A stretch of 64,000 nucleotides of DNA from Caldilineaceae bacterium (GTDB lineage: Bacteria > Chloroflexota > Anaerolineae > Caldilineales > Caldilineaceae): contig JADLDO010000014.1 of the NCBI GenBank assembly GCA_020846635.1, positions 1 to 64,000 on the forward strand. The letters are read 5' to 3'. Both the position numbers and the translations under genes were made by a program. Of this stretch, positions 45,547 through 54,934 are shown piece by piece. The notes beneath the pieces were generated by a model. It was not told the DNA's origin, made no database searches, and saw nothing but the letters and a program-made list of their open reading frames with translations. Position 1 is the first letter of the stretch, and each line of letters starts with the position of its first letter.

Positions 45547-46878
45547 ATGTCGCGTCCACTTGAACTTGTCCTGATCGGTGCGGGCAGCCGCGGCACTCGC
45601 GCCTATGCTTCCTATGCGCTAGAGCACCCAAACGAGGTGCGATTTGTCGCCGTCGCCGAACCCGATCCGATCCGGCGCCAACGCTTTGCCGATGAACACG
45701 ACCTTGACGAGGCACAATGCTTTACCTCGTGGGAAGAACTCCTGGCACGCGGTCAAATGGGGCAGGCGGCAATCGTCACCACCCAAGACCAAATGCACGT
45801 GGCCCCCGCCATCGCCGCGCTCGAAGCTGGCTATGACGTGCTTCTCGAAAAGCCTATGGCGCACACCCTCGCCGGTTGTGTCGAACTGATACAAGCCGCC
45901 GAGCGTACCGGGCGTATCTTACAAATTTGCCATGTGCTGCGCTATTCCCCCTTCTGGCGTACCCTGCACGAGGTGCTCGACTCTGGGCGGTTGGGCGACA
46001 TTATCACCGTTGAACACCGCGAAAATGTCGCATACTGGCACATGGCGCACAGCTTTGTGCGCGGCAATTGGCGCAACGAGCGCCTCTCCAGCCCGATGAT
46101 CCTTGCCAAATGCTGCCATGATCTCGATATCTTGGTCTGGAATCTCTCGTCGCCGGTGCAGCGCTTGAGTTCCGTTGGTTCGCTGCTCCATTACCGCGCC
46201 GAAACGGTTGGCCCGGAGATACCCCTGCGCTGCACCGACGGCTGCCCGATTGAGCCACAATGTCCCTTCTCTGCCATCAGCATCTATCTCGACCTAAAAC
46301 CATTTCCGCAGCTTGTCGCCGACGCGCAAGCCGGGAAGATTGACCTAGAGGCCCCTCAAATCTGGCCCTTCACCGTCCTTACTCCCGATGTCAGCCGCGC
46401 CGGTCGCCGCCAAGCCATCGAAAACGGCCCCTATGGACGCTGCGTCTATCGCTGCGACAACGATGTCGTCGATCACCAGGTGGTGACGATGGAGCTGGAA
46501 TCAGGCACATCGGTGGTCATGGTCATGCATGGTCATTCCAATGAAGAGCATCGCTCCATGCGCTACGACGGCACACGCGCCACCCTGCGCGCCCGCTTTG
46601 GACATGAGTCCGAGATCACCATACATGACCACGGTACGGATAAAGTCGAGCATGTCCCGGTCGCCCAAAAAGTGGCGGGCCACGGAGGCGGCGATCATGG
46701 GCTGATGGGGGATTTCTTGGCCGCGGTGCGTGGCGAAATACCACCCTTGACCAGCGCCCGCGCTTCATTAGAAAGCCACCTACTCGCCTTTGCGGCCGAG
46801 GAAGCACGTCTCAATCACAGCGTCATCAACATGCAGGAGTTCCGCGCCCGCGCCGAAATCCTACCGCAAATACGATAG
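45547..46878 (+). CDS. Gfo/Idh/MocA family oxidoreductase 3
   Basis: A 443-residue, longer member of the family. The Rossmann loop is VLIGAGSRGTRAYASYAL, the EKP motif LLEKPMAHTLAGCVELIQ, and the substrate domain AKCCHDLDILVWNL with a Cys-rich stretch (RCTDGCPIEPQCPFSA) that could bind metal. Such large Gfo/Idh proteins occur in plant- or host-glycan degradation loci. CAGGAG precedes the ATG. It follows galK by 22 bases. Confidence 0.88.
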   Translation: MSRPLELVLIGAGSRGTRAYASYALEHPNEVRFVAVAEPDPIRRQRFADEHDLDEAQCFTSWEELLARGQMGQAAIVTTQDQMHVAPAIAALEAGYDVLLEKPMAHTLAGCVELIQAAERTGRILQICHVLRYSPFWRTLHEVLDSGRLGDIITVEHRENVAYWHMAHSFVRGNWRNERLSSPMILAKCCHDLDILVWNLSSPVQRLSSVGSLLHYRAETVGPEIPLRCTDGCPIEPQCPFSAISIYLDLKPFPQLVADAQAGKIDLEAPQIWPFTVLTPDVSRAGRRQAIENGPYGRCVYRCDNDVVDHQVVTMELESGTSVVMVMHGHSNEEHRSMRYDGTRATLRARFGHESEITIHDHGTDKVEHVPVAQKVAGHGGGDHGLMGDFLAAVRGEIPPLTSARASLESHLLAFAAEEARLNHSVINMQEFRARAEILPQIR

Positions 46879-46974
46879 AAAATACCCAAGAGCCGTTTAT
46901 CTACAACCACAATGATCTACAACCATCCGCGCCGCTCGCCCACCGGCCTGCGGTGCGATTCGCAGGAGAAAGAA

Positions 46975-47928
46975 ATGCAGCCCCTTATTTGGTATGAGTT
47001 CACAACCGACGAGGCCAACCGCAAGCGGCTTGAAGCCCACGCCCAGGTTGTCTGTGGCGGCTCAGTCACCGACCTAAACAACGTCTTTGCCGTCGTCATC
47101 GGCTCTATTATCGACGCCAACGGGGACTTTATGGATCGCCTCGGCCCCTCGCTGCGTGCCATCGTCCGCCCCGGCATCGGCGTCGACAACGTTGATCTCG
47201 CCGCTGCCACCCAACGCGGCATCATGGTCATCAACACCCCCGACGCGCCGACCGAATCGACCGCTGAACATGCCGTTGCGCTGCTGATGGCCGTTGCCAA
47301 GCGCGTCGTCACCGGCAGCCGCTTTATGCAAAACAACGACTTCCCGCGTACCGAACTCTTTGGCACCGAAGTGCGTGACCGCGTTTTGGGGGTAATTGGC
47401 TGTGGGCGCATTGGTCGCCGCGTGGCCGAAATCTGTGCGTTGGGCTTCAAAATGAAGGTAGTGGCCTATGACCCCTTCCTGACCAATCTTGAATTGCCCA
47501 GCGTCGAGTTCACCAACGATCTGAATGACCTGCTGGAGCGCGCCGACTTTCTGACCCTGCACATTCCCCTGACGCCTGAAACCCATCACCTCATCGGCGA
47601 AGCACAGATCCGGCGCATGCAGCGCGGCTCCTACCTGATTAACGCCGCACGCGGCCCCGTCGTCGACGAACAGGCATTGATCCGCGCTCTGCAAGATGGG
47701 CATCTCGCCGGTGCGGGCATCGATGTCTTTGACCCCGAACCCCCTACGGGCGATAATCCACTGCTCTTTATGAACAACGTCGTCTGCACACCTCACGTTG
47801 CCTCCTACACCGACCGCGGGCAGGGAGCCATGCGCAGCGGCGTCGTGGATCAACTCATCCAACTGATACAAAATCAACGCCCACCCTTTATTGTCAATGC
47901 CCAGGCATGGCCTGGTCGCATGGCCTAA
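46975..47928 (+). CDS. D-isomer-specific 2-hydroxyacid dehydrogenase
   Basis: A 317-residue dehydrogenase of the phosphoglycerate/D-lactate dehydrogenase superfamily. It has the Rossmann loop LGVIGCGRIGRRVAEI, the catalytic Arg in LINAARGPVVDEQAL, the Glu in DVFDPEPP and the His in CTPHVASYTD. It would interconvert a 2-keto acid and a D-2-hydroxyacid with NAD(P). I start at 46975, where AGGAG lies six bases upstream; the longer frame is unsupported. It lies 96 bases after the third Gfo/Idh gene and 16 bases before the ThDP enzyme, so a keto acid may link the two. Confidence 0.9.
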   Translation: MQPLIWYEFTTDEANRKRLEAHAQVVCGGSVTDLNNVFAVVIGSIIDANGDFMDRLGPSLRAIVRPGIGVDNVDLAAATQRGIMVINTPDAPTESTAEHAVALLMAVAKRVVTGSRFMQNNDFPRTELFGTEVRDRVLGVIGCGRIGRRVAEICALGFKMKVVAYDPFLTNLELPSVEFTNDLNDLLERADFLTLHIPLTPETHHLIGEAQIRRMQRGSYLINAARGPVVDEQALIRALQDGHLAGAGIDVFDPEPPTGDNPLLFMNNVVCTPHVASYTDRGQGAMRSGVVDQLIQLIQNQRPPFIVNAQAWPGRMA

Positions 47929-47944
47929 GGCTCTAGGACTGCCC

Positions 47945-49594
47945 ATGACTTCATCTATGAGTGGATCAAAAAGCGCCTCCCAGGCGACGCAAACCAAAAC
48001 CGTGGCGCAAGTGATGGCCGAAAAGCTCCATGCCGCAGGTGTGCGCTATGTCTTTGGCTTGCCCGGTGGTGAAACGGTGGAACTGCTCGAAGCGCTCCGT
48101 CTGGCGGGCATTGAATTTATCCTGGTACACAATGAGTCCTCCGCCCTCTTTATGGCCGATAACTATGCGCGCATGACGGGCACAGTGGGCATCTGTCTGA
48201 CCACGTTAGGCCCTGGTGCCACCAACGCCACGGTCGGCCTTGCCCATGCCTACCTGGATCGCGCCCCCGTGATCCTGATCACTGCGCAAAAGCCCGATGC
48301 GCTGCTGCCTGACTATACGCACCAGGTACTCGACCTCCAGGGCATCTTCCGCCCCATCACCAAAGAGACCATCAAGATCGGCGCGCACAACGCAGCCAGC
48401 TCGCTGGACAGGGCGCTGGCGCTTGCTGTAGCGGGTCGCCCTGGCCCCATCCATCTGCAACTGAGCAACGAAGATGCCGCGCAGCCGGTGGCAGAAGAAA
48501 CATCAAGACCTGCGCCACAATCCAGCCAACCACCCTTCTCTGCTAACGCCGTGGCCCAAGCCAAAGCGCTTTTCAGCCAGGCACGCCGCCCCTTGATTCT
48601 TGCCGGTGTTGGCCTGGAGCCACAACGGCCCTACGAATTGCTACGCGAACTCGCCGACCAGGCCCATGCCCCCGTTGTCGTCACACCGAAGGCGAAGGGC
48701 GCGCTCAGCGATGACCATCCCCTCGCCGCGGGTGTCATAGGGCTTACGCGTACTGACCCTGCCTACGCAATCATCGACGAAGCCGACTGCATCCTTGCCA
48801 TAGGCTTTGACGTGGTCGAGCTTGTCAAGCCCTGGAAAAGCGACGCGTCTCTAATCTGGCTGGCTCCCTGGGAAAACGACGACCCTGTCGTACCCCATGC
48901 GGTCAGCCTCGTTGGCGACCTTCACGCCGCCTTAGGAGAACTGGTCGATGCCATCTATACACCTGAGCCGACCTGGGGTACGGCACGCGTCGCCCACTAC
49001 CGGCAATCGCTCCTGACCGAACTCCCTGCACCCGCGCCCGGACGCCTCCTGCCCCAACAAGTGCTGGAGAGCTTGCGCGCAGCATTGCCCGCAGAAACAA
49101 CCTTGTCCGTCGATGTGGGTTCCCATAAAATTCTCAGTTCGCTGGAATGGCCGACGCTGGCCCCCAACTCCTTTTTCCTATCCAATGGCCTCTCCAGCAT
49201 GGGCTTTGCGCTGCCCGCAGCCATCGGCGCGCAGCTCGCCGCCCCCCATCAGCCCGCCGTCTGTCTCACCGGCGACGCGGGCATGGCAATGGTCATGGGT
49301 GAATTAGGCCTGGTCGCCCGCCGCCAAATCCCCATCCTCATCATTGTCCTCAACGACGGAGCCATTGATCTGATCCGCTCACAGCAGGTGCGCGCGGGCA
49401 AGCCTGTCTATGGCACAGTCTTTGAATCGCCCAATTTCAGCCAGATCGCCGCGGCCTACGGCATTGCAAGCGCGCGCGTCAGCACCACAGAGCAGCTTGC
49501 CCAGGAGTTCGCGACCTATGCGGCTTCGCCCATGCCCCGTGTCGTCGAGGTCATGCTCGATCCGATTAGCTACCCAACCACACCGCGCGCCTAA
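47945..49594 (+). CDS. Thiamine diphosphate-dependent enzyme (acetolactate synthase large-subunit-like)
   Basis: A 549-residue three-domain ThDP enzyme. The N-terminal Pyr domain has VFGLPGGETVELLEAL and the catalytic Glu in ILVHNESSALFMADNYARMTG, the middle domain is DHP-synthase-like, and the C-terminal PP domain has LTGDAGMAMVMGELG..VLNDGAIDLIRSQ. The metal-binding motif reads GDA...ND where synthases have GDG...NN, so it departs from consensus. No small regulatory subunit is encoded nearby, and the context is carbohydrate catabolism, so I do not call it ilvB. It may decarboxylate or ligate a 2-keto acid. ATG 47945 or 47957 could be used. Confidence 0.85.
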   Translation: MTSSMSGSKSASQATQTKTVAQVMAEKLHAAGVRYVFGLPGGETVELLEALRLAGIEFILVHNESSALFMADNYARMTGTVGICLTTLGPGATNATVGLAHAYLDRAPVILITAQKPDALLPDYTHQVLDLQGIFRPITKETIKIGAHNAASSLDRALALAVAGRPGPIHLQLSNEDAAQPVAEETSRPAPQSSQPPFSANAVAQAKALFSQARRPLILAGVGLEPQRPYELLRELADQAHAPVVVTPKAKGALSDDHPLAAGVIGLTRTDPAYAIIDEADCILAIGFDVVELVKPWKSDASLIWLAPWENDDPVVPHAVSLVGDLHAALGELVDAIYTPEPTWGTARVAHYRQSLLTELPAPAPGRLLPQQVLESLRAALPAETTLSVDVGSHKILSSLEWPTLAPNSFFLSNGLSSMGFALPAAIGAQLAAPHQPAVCLTGDAGMAMVMGELGLVARRQIPILIIVLNDGAIDLIRSQQVRAGKPVYGTVFESPNFSQIAAAYGIASARVSTTEQLAQEFATYAASPMPRVVEVMLDPISYPTTPRA

Positions 49595-49611
49595 TGGCGC
49601 CACCACTCAAT

Positions 49612-49641
49612 TCTGATGACAAATACTCTGATGACAAATAC
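49612..49641 (+). repeat. 15-bp exact tandem repeat before the SDR gene
   Basis: TCTGATGACAAATAC occurs at 49612-49626 and again at 49627-49641 without change, ending 20 bases before the SDR start codon and directly upstream of its ribosome site. Confidence 0.7.
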
Positions 49642-49661
49642 AACTCAACTGGGGAACCGAT

Positions 49662-50393
49662 ATGCGTTTAGATGGTAGAGTCGCATTGATTACTGGAGGG
49701 GGAACCGGCATCGGTCAAGCCACCGCCCAAGCCCTCGCCAATGAAGGCGCACAAGTCGTCGTCACAGGCCGTCGCGCCGCCATTCTCGAAGAAGCGTGCG
49801 CGGCCATCCGCGCCCTGCGCCCGGTGCGCTCCTACGCCACCGATGTGGCCGACCGCGCCCAAGTGGACGACATGGTGGCGTGGGTACGCAGCGAGTATGG
49901 CCCGGTGGATATTCTGGTGAACAACGCGGGTGTGAACGTAGTGAAACGGCGTCTGTCCGAGCTGGATCCTGAGGATTGGGATACCATCATGCAGGTCAAC
50001 GCCACGGGGGCCTATAACGTGATCCACGCCGTCTTGCCCGACATGCGCGCCCGACGCGATGGCGTCATCATCAACATTTCGTCGCTGGCGGGTGTTCGTC
50101 CCGCTGTGTTGGGGGGAGCAGCCTACAGCGCCTCCAAGCACGCGCTATCAGCCTTAACCAGTGTCTTAGCGCAAGAGGAAAAGGATAACGGCATCCGCGC
50201 CACCAACCTCTGCCCTGGCGAGGTCAACACGCCGATCCTCGATGCCCGCCCGGTCAAAGTGAGCGAGGAACACAAGGCGCAAATCCTCCAGCCCGAAGAT
50301 GTTGCCGCCGCTGTACTCTTTATCGCCACCCTGCCGCCGCGTGCCCATGTGCCGGAGTTGTTGATCAAGCCGACCACACAGCACTTTGCGTAA
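49662..50393 (+). CDS. Short-chain dehydrogenase/reductase
   Basis: A 243-residue SDR with the classical motifs ALITGGGTGIGQATA (cofactor loop), VNNAGVN, IINISSLAG (catalytic Ser) and YSASKHALSAL (catalytic Tyr and Lys). The TGR dipeptide after the second strand (VVVTGRR) suggests NADPH use. GGGGA lies seven bases before the ATG. It is the last gene of the carbohydrate cluster, 67 bases after the ThDP gene, and ends 12 bases before the convergent CheB gene. The substrate is unknown. Confidence 0.92.
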   Translation: MRLDGRVALITGGGTGIGQATAQALANEGAQVVVTGRRAAILEEACAAIRALRPVRSYATDVADRAQVDDMVAWVRSEYGPVDILVNNAGVNVVKRRLSELDPEDWDTIMQVNATGAYNVIHAVLPDMRARRDGVIINISSLAGVRPAVLGGAAYSASKHALSALTSVLAQEEKDNGIRATNLCPGEVNTPILDARPVKVSEEHKAQILQPEDVAAAVLFIATLPPRAHVPELLIKPTTQHFA

Positions 50394-50405
50394 GTTCCGC
50401 GCCAT

Positions 50406-51398
50406 CTATTCGATCTGGCCTGGCACCGATGGCGTATTGAGATTTTGCAGCATGTAATGCACAGTTTTCGTATGTTCCAGTGCTGCCTGTGCCTGTTTGA
50501 GATACTCGTCTCGCAAGCGCGCATTGTTGCTGTTGGCTGCCATTCTCTCAAGCAGTATGATTTGCTCCTTAAACGCGCGCATCGCTGCCCACAAGGTATG
50601 TTCGATTTGCTCGCCATAGGCAGCACGCAAGCTATCAAGCCCAAATACATGGCCGACATGACACTGAAACTGGATGAGCCGCCCCTGTTCGTTGAGTTGT
50701 AAGCCGCCGCCACACTCTGGGCAAATCAACGTATGGGGTTGCTCTCCAAAAATATCTTGCTCTCGCATGCTTGCCCTATCTGCCATACCTTCCTCCTTCC
50801 CGTGGCGAAGCTCGCCGTTTCGTACCACGCGCATGGCATTTTGAATGATTAACCCTGGAATCTCGGAAAGTGGGGCAACAGAATCAATTCCGTCCACCTG
50901 CTCAAGCGCACTCTGTGGCATCTCGCCGTACGCTGCATCAGCAGGGTCTTGGACGATGGCGATACCGCCGCGCATCTTGACCGCCATGAGCCCTGCGACC
51001 CCGTCGTCCCTCGTGCCTGTAAGAAGTACCCCAATGGTTCGCATTCCATAGACACGCGCGGCTGTACGAAAAAGTGGATCAATTGCTGGGCGATGCAAGT
51101 TCTCTCTTGCCCCGCGAGAGAGTTCCACAACCCCCGGCTGGTGCAAGAGCAGATGATAATCGGGAGGGGCCACATAGATTCTTCCAGGTTCTACCACCTC
51201 TCCATCCTGAGGGTGATGTGCTGGAAGCGCACTCGCGCGATTCAGCAAGCGCGGAAGGATCGTAACCGCTTCAGCATAAAGATGTTGTACCACGAAAATA
51301 GCAGCAGGCAGATCGGCAGGGAGTTGGCCCACTAGTTCAGGCAGCGCTGCCGTACCACCTGCAGAAGTGCCAATCACGACAACTGCATAATCATTCAT
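50406..51398 (-). CDS. CheB methylesterase domain protein with C-terminal zinc-ribbon tail
   Basis: A 330-residue protein without a receiver domain. The CheB catalytic triad is present: Ser 12 in VIGTSAGGTAAL, His 39 in FVVQHL and Asp in LLTGTRDDGVAG (Asp 131). The tail (about residues 220-320) has CPECGG...FQCHVGHVFG, a four-ligand metal site, followed by a helical segment (MRAFKEQIILLERMAAN). Family members demethylate or deamidate glutamyl residues of chemoreceptors, but stand-alone forms with this tail are of unknown target. It lies downstream on the same strand as the CheB-CheR kinase. No receptor or flagellar gene is in the window. Confidence 0.85.
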   Translation of the reverse strand: MNDYAVVVIGTSAGGTAALPELVGQLPADLPAAIFVVQHLYAEAVTILPRLLNRASALPAHHPQDGEVVEPGRIYVAPPDYHLLLHQPGVVELSRGARENLHRPAIDPLFRTAARVYGMRTIGVLLTGTRDDGVAGLMAVKMRGGIAIVQDPADAAYGEMPQSALEQVDGIDSVAPLSEIPGLIIQNAMRVVRNGELRHGKEEGMADRASMREQDIFGEQPHTLICPECGGGLQLNEQGRLIQFQCHVGHVFGLDSLRAAYGEQIEHTLWAAMRAFKEQIILLERMAANSNNARLRDEYLKQAQAALEHTKTVHYMLQNLNTPSVPGQIE

Positions 51399-51589
51399 CT
51401 GGTCATGGCCTCTCCTGTTGACACGAGGTCAACATGTGAGATGGTGGGAGTTATGCACAGTAAAAAAGTCCTGCGGGATTGGTAGGGGCCATGCCCCTCT
51501 GCTGGCCCGCTCCCATTTCTCAAGCGCAGTTTTAGGAAATCCAACGGGAAATCACCGCAGATCAGCGAGACGCGCGCAATCGCCGGCGG

Positions 51590-54500
51590 TCATCCCTTGC
51601 TATCATCAGAATTGCTATTCGTTTCTGTCATAGGAAGCACGACGGTTACACGGGTTCCTTGCTCCGGTTTGGACTCGAAGCGAAGATCCGCACCTAGCCA
51701 GTTAAGCCTTTCACGCACCTTGGTTAGCCCAAATCCCACCTTAGAACCCTCGCTCCCAGAAGGGAGTATCCCAGAGGAGAGTATCCTCGTATCGAAACCT
51801 CGGCCTTTGTCTTCCACTTCGATCCATAGCTCGCCATCATTTTGCACGACTTTCATTTGCGCTCTATCGACTCCAGCGTGCTTGACCACATTAAAAAGAA
51901 TTTCACGGACAACTTGCTGGATGACCATCTGCACACTATCATCTGTGATCGGCTGGTCCTTACCTACTTCCAAATTCACAATCAATCCATGCATTTCCTT
52001 CATTCGCATTGCCAGCGCGGTCAACATTTCGGCAAGATCAGATTTGTCCAGCACGCGCGGGGCTAAATCACTAATCACAAGACGGGTCAAATCAATGGCT
52101 TGGACGATGATTCCATCCAAATCTGACAACAACTCTGGAAGTGAGGCCATCTGCTCTTTGCCCACCTCATCAGTGATGACCTTGATGTGCATCCTGGCAC
52201 CATAAAGTACTTGTTGCAGGTCGTCATGTAAAACTTGCGCCATTCGCTCCTGCACCTGCTGCTCGGCTGCCAATAGTTTAGAAGCCAATGTACGGACTTG
52301 CGCCGTTCGTTCCGTAACCCGTTGGTCCAGGCCGGCCATCAGTTTCTGCAACTCTTGCTCGTGCTGGATGCGTTCGGTAATATCAACGAACGTAATCACC
52401 ACCCCACTGATCCGATCTTCAATTGTACGGTAGGGCAGTAGGCGCATGAGGTAGCCGCGGTTTTGGTCGCTGCTCACCTCGCGCTCAATCGGAACCAGCG
52501 TACGTAGTACCGTAGACGCATCTTCGATGAGCTTGCCATAGCCAAGCTTGTGTGTAATGTGCGCTAAGGGTCGTCCTCGGTCGCTCATCAACACATTGAA
52601 GAGTTCACCGACGCGCGGCGTAAAACGTGTAATCCGTAGATCTCGATCCAAAAAGATAGTGGCGATGTCGGTAGCAGCCAAAAGATTCTGTAGATCGCTA
52701 GTCAGTTGGCTGAGTTCTTCAACCTTATTCTTGTTCTCCTGGTTGACGGTAATCAATTCCTCGTTGATCGACTGCAATTCCTCTTTGCTCGTCTCCAATT
52801 CCTCTGCTGTCGAGCGCAGTTCCTCATTAATCGATTGCAGTTCTTCATTCGATGCCTTCATCTCCTCCTGCGACGTCTCAAATTCCTCGGCCATTGTCTG
52901 TAGCCGCTGGCGCATAGCCGCAAGGTCTTCCTCCAGCATCATGATCGTAGAATCGCCTGTTTCCTCCTGCGCGGGTGCCTCTGTATTCTCTGGGATACCT
53001 AGTTCATCGCGTTCATAGAAGAGGATTAATACGACATCTCTCTTGTCGTCTTCAGAAGCGGGCCATATCCCAACTGTCACCCATCGCGCTTTACCATCCA
53101 TCTGTACCCGAATCGGGCGCGAGATGCCAGGCTCTTTGCGCTCGAAGGCCCGAAAGAGCAACGTTGAAAACTCAGGCCGAAATTCCTCACGCACGCGCTC
53201 AAGCACACTATTCGTTGGCGTACCCGGAGGCTGATAGAGAAAACGCGAGATTCCCGGCGAAAAATGGATAATGTTATAGCTCGAATCCACTAAGAGGCTG
53301 GGAGGCGCATAGCGTTCTAACAGTTGGTTATGAAGGGCCCCATAGCTGGCTGTGTTCTCACGTGGAACGGACGGCAGGAAAGATGACGGGACGCTCCGAT
53401 AGACCGGCAAGCTCAAGGGCAGCATGGGCAGGTGACGCTCCTGCCGGGCAATATCTTGCTGTTGATAAATGCTGTGTGCGCGACTGATAGGAAGGAAGAG
53501 TTCCGAATTGTCAAGTACCTCTGATGACCCCAAAAAAAGATAGCGATGGGGGCGCAATGCATAGTGAAAAAGCTCAAATATTTCATGCTGCACGTCCCGA
53601 TTCAGGTAGATGAGCAAGTTGCGGCAACTAATAAGGTCGATTCGTGAGAAAGGAGGATCCTTGAGCAAGTTATGAGGCGCAAATAGCACCAGCTCCCGTA
53701 CATCCTTGCGGATGCGATAGCCTCCCTGTTCCTTAACAAAGAAGCGTTGCAGACGCGTGCCGGACACATCAGCCGCGATCGTCTCTGGATAGAAGCCATC
53801 GCGGGCGCGGCGCAGCGCAGACTCGCTCAGATCCGAAGCAAAGAGTTGTATCGACGGAGGGTCGTCAATGGTGTCGGCATGCTCCAGCAGAAGCATGGCG
53901 ATTGAATAGGCTTCTTCCCCCGTTGCACAACCAACAATCCATACACGGACTTGATCATGATTCCCTTTGCCGACAAATAACTTCGGGATCACCTCGCGTT
54001 CTAAGGTTTCAAAGGCCGACTGGTCGCGGAAAAAGTTGGTCACCGTGATGAGAAAGTCGTTAAAGAGTGCATACGCTTCACCCTGTTGGCTGCGTAGAAT
54101 CGTGAGATAATCGTCAAAATCCGTTAAACCGAGAATCTGCATCCGGTGCTGGATCCGGCGCATAACCGTAGCAGCTTTGTAACGAGAAAAATCATGCCCT
54201 GTATGAATACGCACCTGAGTAAGAATTTTCTGAACCGTATCCTGTAACCCTGGGGCAAGCACCTCACTTTCCTCAACATCGGGAAGCAGGGTGCTGTGCC
54301 GCAAATATTCAATAATCTTGTGCGGCATCTCACGAACCGGCAGGACAAGATCCACCTGCCCTGTCGCAATCGCGTTCTGCGGCATGCTGTCATACTCTGC
54401 ATCCTCAGGATCTTGCGCCAGCGTCAGCCCTCCCATTTCCTTGACTCGCTCTAGCCCAATTGCCCCATCTGCCCCAGTTCCAGAGAGGACAATGCAGATC

Positions 54501-54919
54501 GCTTTGGGGCCATGAGTCGCCGAGAGAGTTCGGAAAAAATGATCGATTGGCGCACGCGCCCGCCGGTCCTCTTCCAACTGCTCCAAATGAAGTTGAGTAT
54601 CGATTGAGGACAAATTCCGGTTTGGCGGAATCACATAGACATGATTTGGCTCAAGTGGTACAGTCTCCTGTACTTGCTGAATCGGCATTGTCGTCGCAGA
54701 CTGCAAGAGTTCTGCCAAATGGCTCTCGTGATCGGGAGCAAGATGGGTGACGATGACAAAGGCCATACCACTGTCGTTGGGACTCTGCTCAAAAAATTGG
54801 CGCAGAGCGCGAAGCCCGCCCGCCGAAGCGCCAATCCCCACAACAGGGAAGCGCGGTTGGACGGGTGGCTCTTTGGATGTCTCGAATTCACCGCTTGTTT
54901 GCGGTTCCGCTTCGCTCAT
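51590..54919 (-). CDS. CheB-CheR-PAS-histidine kinase fusion protein
   Basis: A 1109-residue multidomain sensor. An N-terminal CheB domain (residues 25-210) has Ser 32 (GIGASAGG), His 59 and Asp 151 (SGTGADGAIG). A CheR methyltransferase follows (about 225-490; RIQHRMQILGL, FFRDQSAF, WIVGCATGEEAYSIAM). A PAS-like region follows, then a long coiled coil (about 640-740; ETSQEEMKASNEELQSINEE), a second PAS, a HisKA_3-type dimerisation helix with the phosphoacceptor in VLHDDLQQVL, and an HATPase domain (GFGLTKVRERLNWLG). The start at 54919 has AAGGGGG eight bases upstream; the longer frame to 54973 runs into tandem repeats. No response regulator lies next to it. It would couple methylation chemistry to phosphorelay signalling. 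Confidence 0.9.
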   Translation of the reverse strand: MSEAEPQTSGEFETSKEPPVQPRFPVVGIGASAGGLRALRQFFEQSPNDSGMAFVIVTHLAPDHESHLAELLQSATTMPIQQVQETVPLEPNHVYVIPPNRNLSSIDTQLHLEQLEEDRRARAPIDHFFRTLSATHGPKAICIVLSGTGADGAIGLERVKEMGGLTLAQDPEDAEYDSMPQNAIATGQVDLVLPVREMPHKIIEYLRHSTLLPDVEESEVLAPGLQDTVQKILTQVRIHTGHDFSRYKAATVMRRIQHRMQILGLTDFDDYLTILRSQQGEAYALFNDFLITVTNFFRDQSAFETLEREVIPKLFVGKGNHDQVRVWIVGCATGEEAYSIAMLLLEHADTIDDPPSIQLFASDLSESALRRARDGFYPETIAADVSGTRLQRFFVKEQGGYRIRKDVRELVLFAPHNLLKDPPFSRIDLISCRNLLIYLNRDVQHEIFELFHYALRPHRYLFLGSSEVLDNSELFLPISRAHSIYQQQDIARQERHLPMLPLSLPVYRSVPSSFLPSVPRENTASYGALHNQLLERYAPPSLLVDSSYNIIHFSPGISRFLYQPPGTPTNSVLERVREEFRPEFSTLLFRAFERKEPGISRPIRVQMDGKARWVTVGIWPASEDDKRDVVLILFYERDELGIPENTEAPAQEETGDSTIMMLEEDLAAMRQRLQTMAEEFETSQEEMKASNEELQSINEELRSTAEELETSKEELQSINEELITVNQENKNKVEELSQLTSDLQNLLAATDIATIFLDRDLRITRFTPRVGELFNVLMSDRGRPLAHITHKLGYGKLIEDASTVLRTLVPIEREVSSDQNRGYLMRLLPYRTIEDRISGVVITFVDITERIQHEQELQKLMAGLDQRVTERTAQVRTLASKLLAAEQQVQERMAQVLHDDLQQVLYGARMHIKVITDEVGKEQMASLPELLSDLDGIIVQAIDLTRLVISDLAPRVLDKSDLAEMLTALAMRMKEMHGLIVNLEVGKDQPITDDSVQMVIQQVVREILFNVVKHAGVDRAQMKVVQNDGELWIEVEDKGRGFDTRILSSGILPSGSEGSKVGFGLTKVRERLNWLGADLRFESKPEQGTRVTVVLPMTETNSNSDDSKG

Positions 54920-54934
54920 AATACAAACCCCCTT

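Noticed and set aside
47074..47997. 307-codon frame antisense to the 2-hydroxyacid dehydrogenase
   Set aside because: Shadow frame; the sense strand carries all catalytic motifs.
47945..49594. Acetolactate synthase ilvB
   Set aside because: No ilvN, ilvC or other branched-chain genes; altered ThDP motif; carbohydrate context. Left as an undefined ThDP enzyme.
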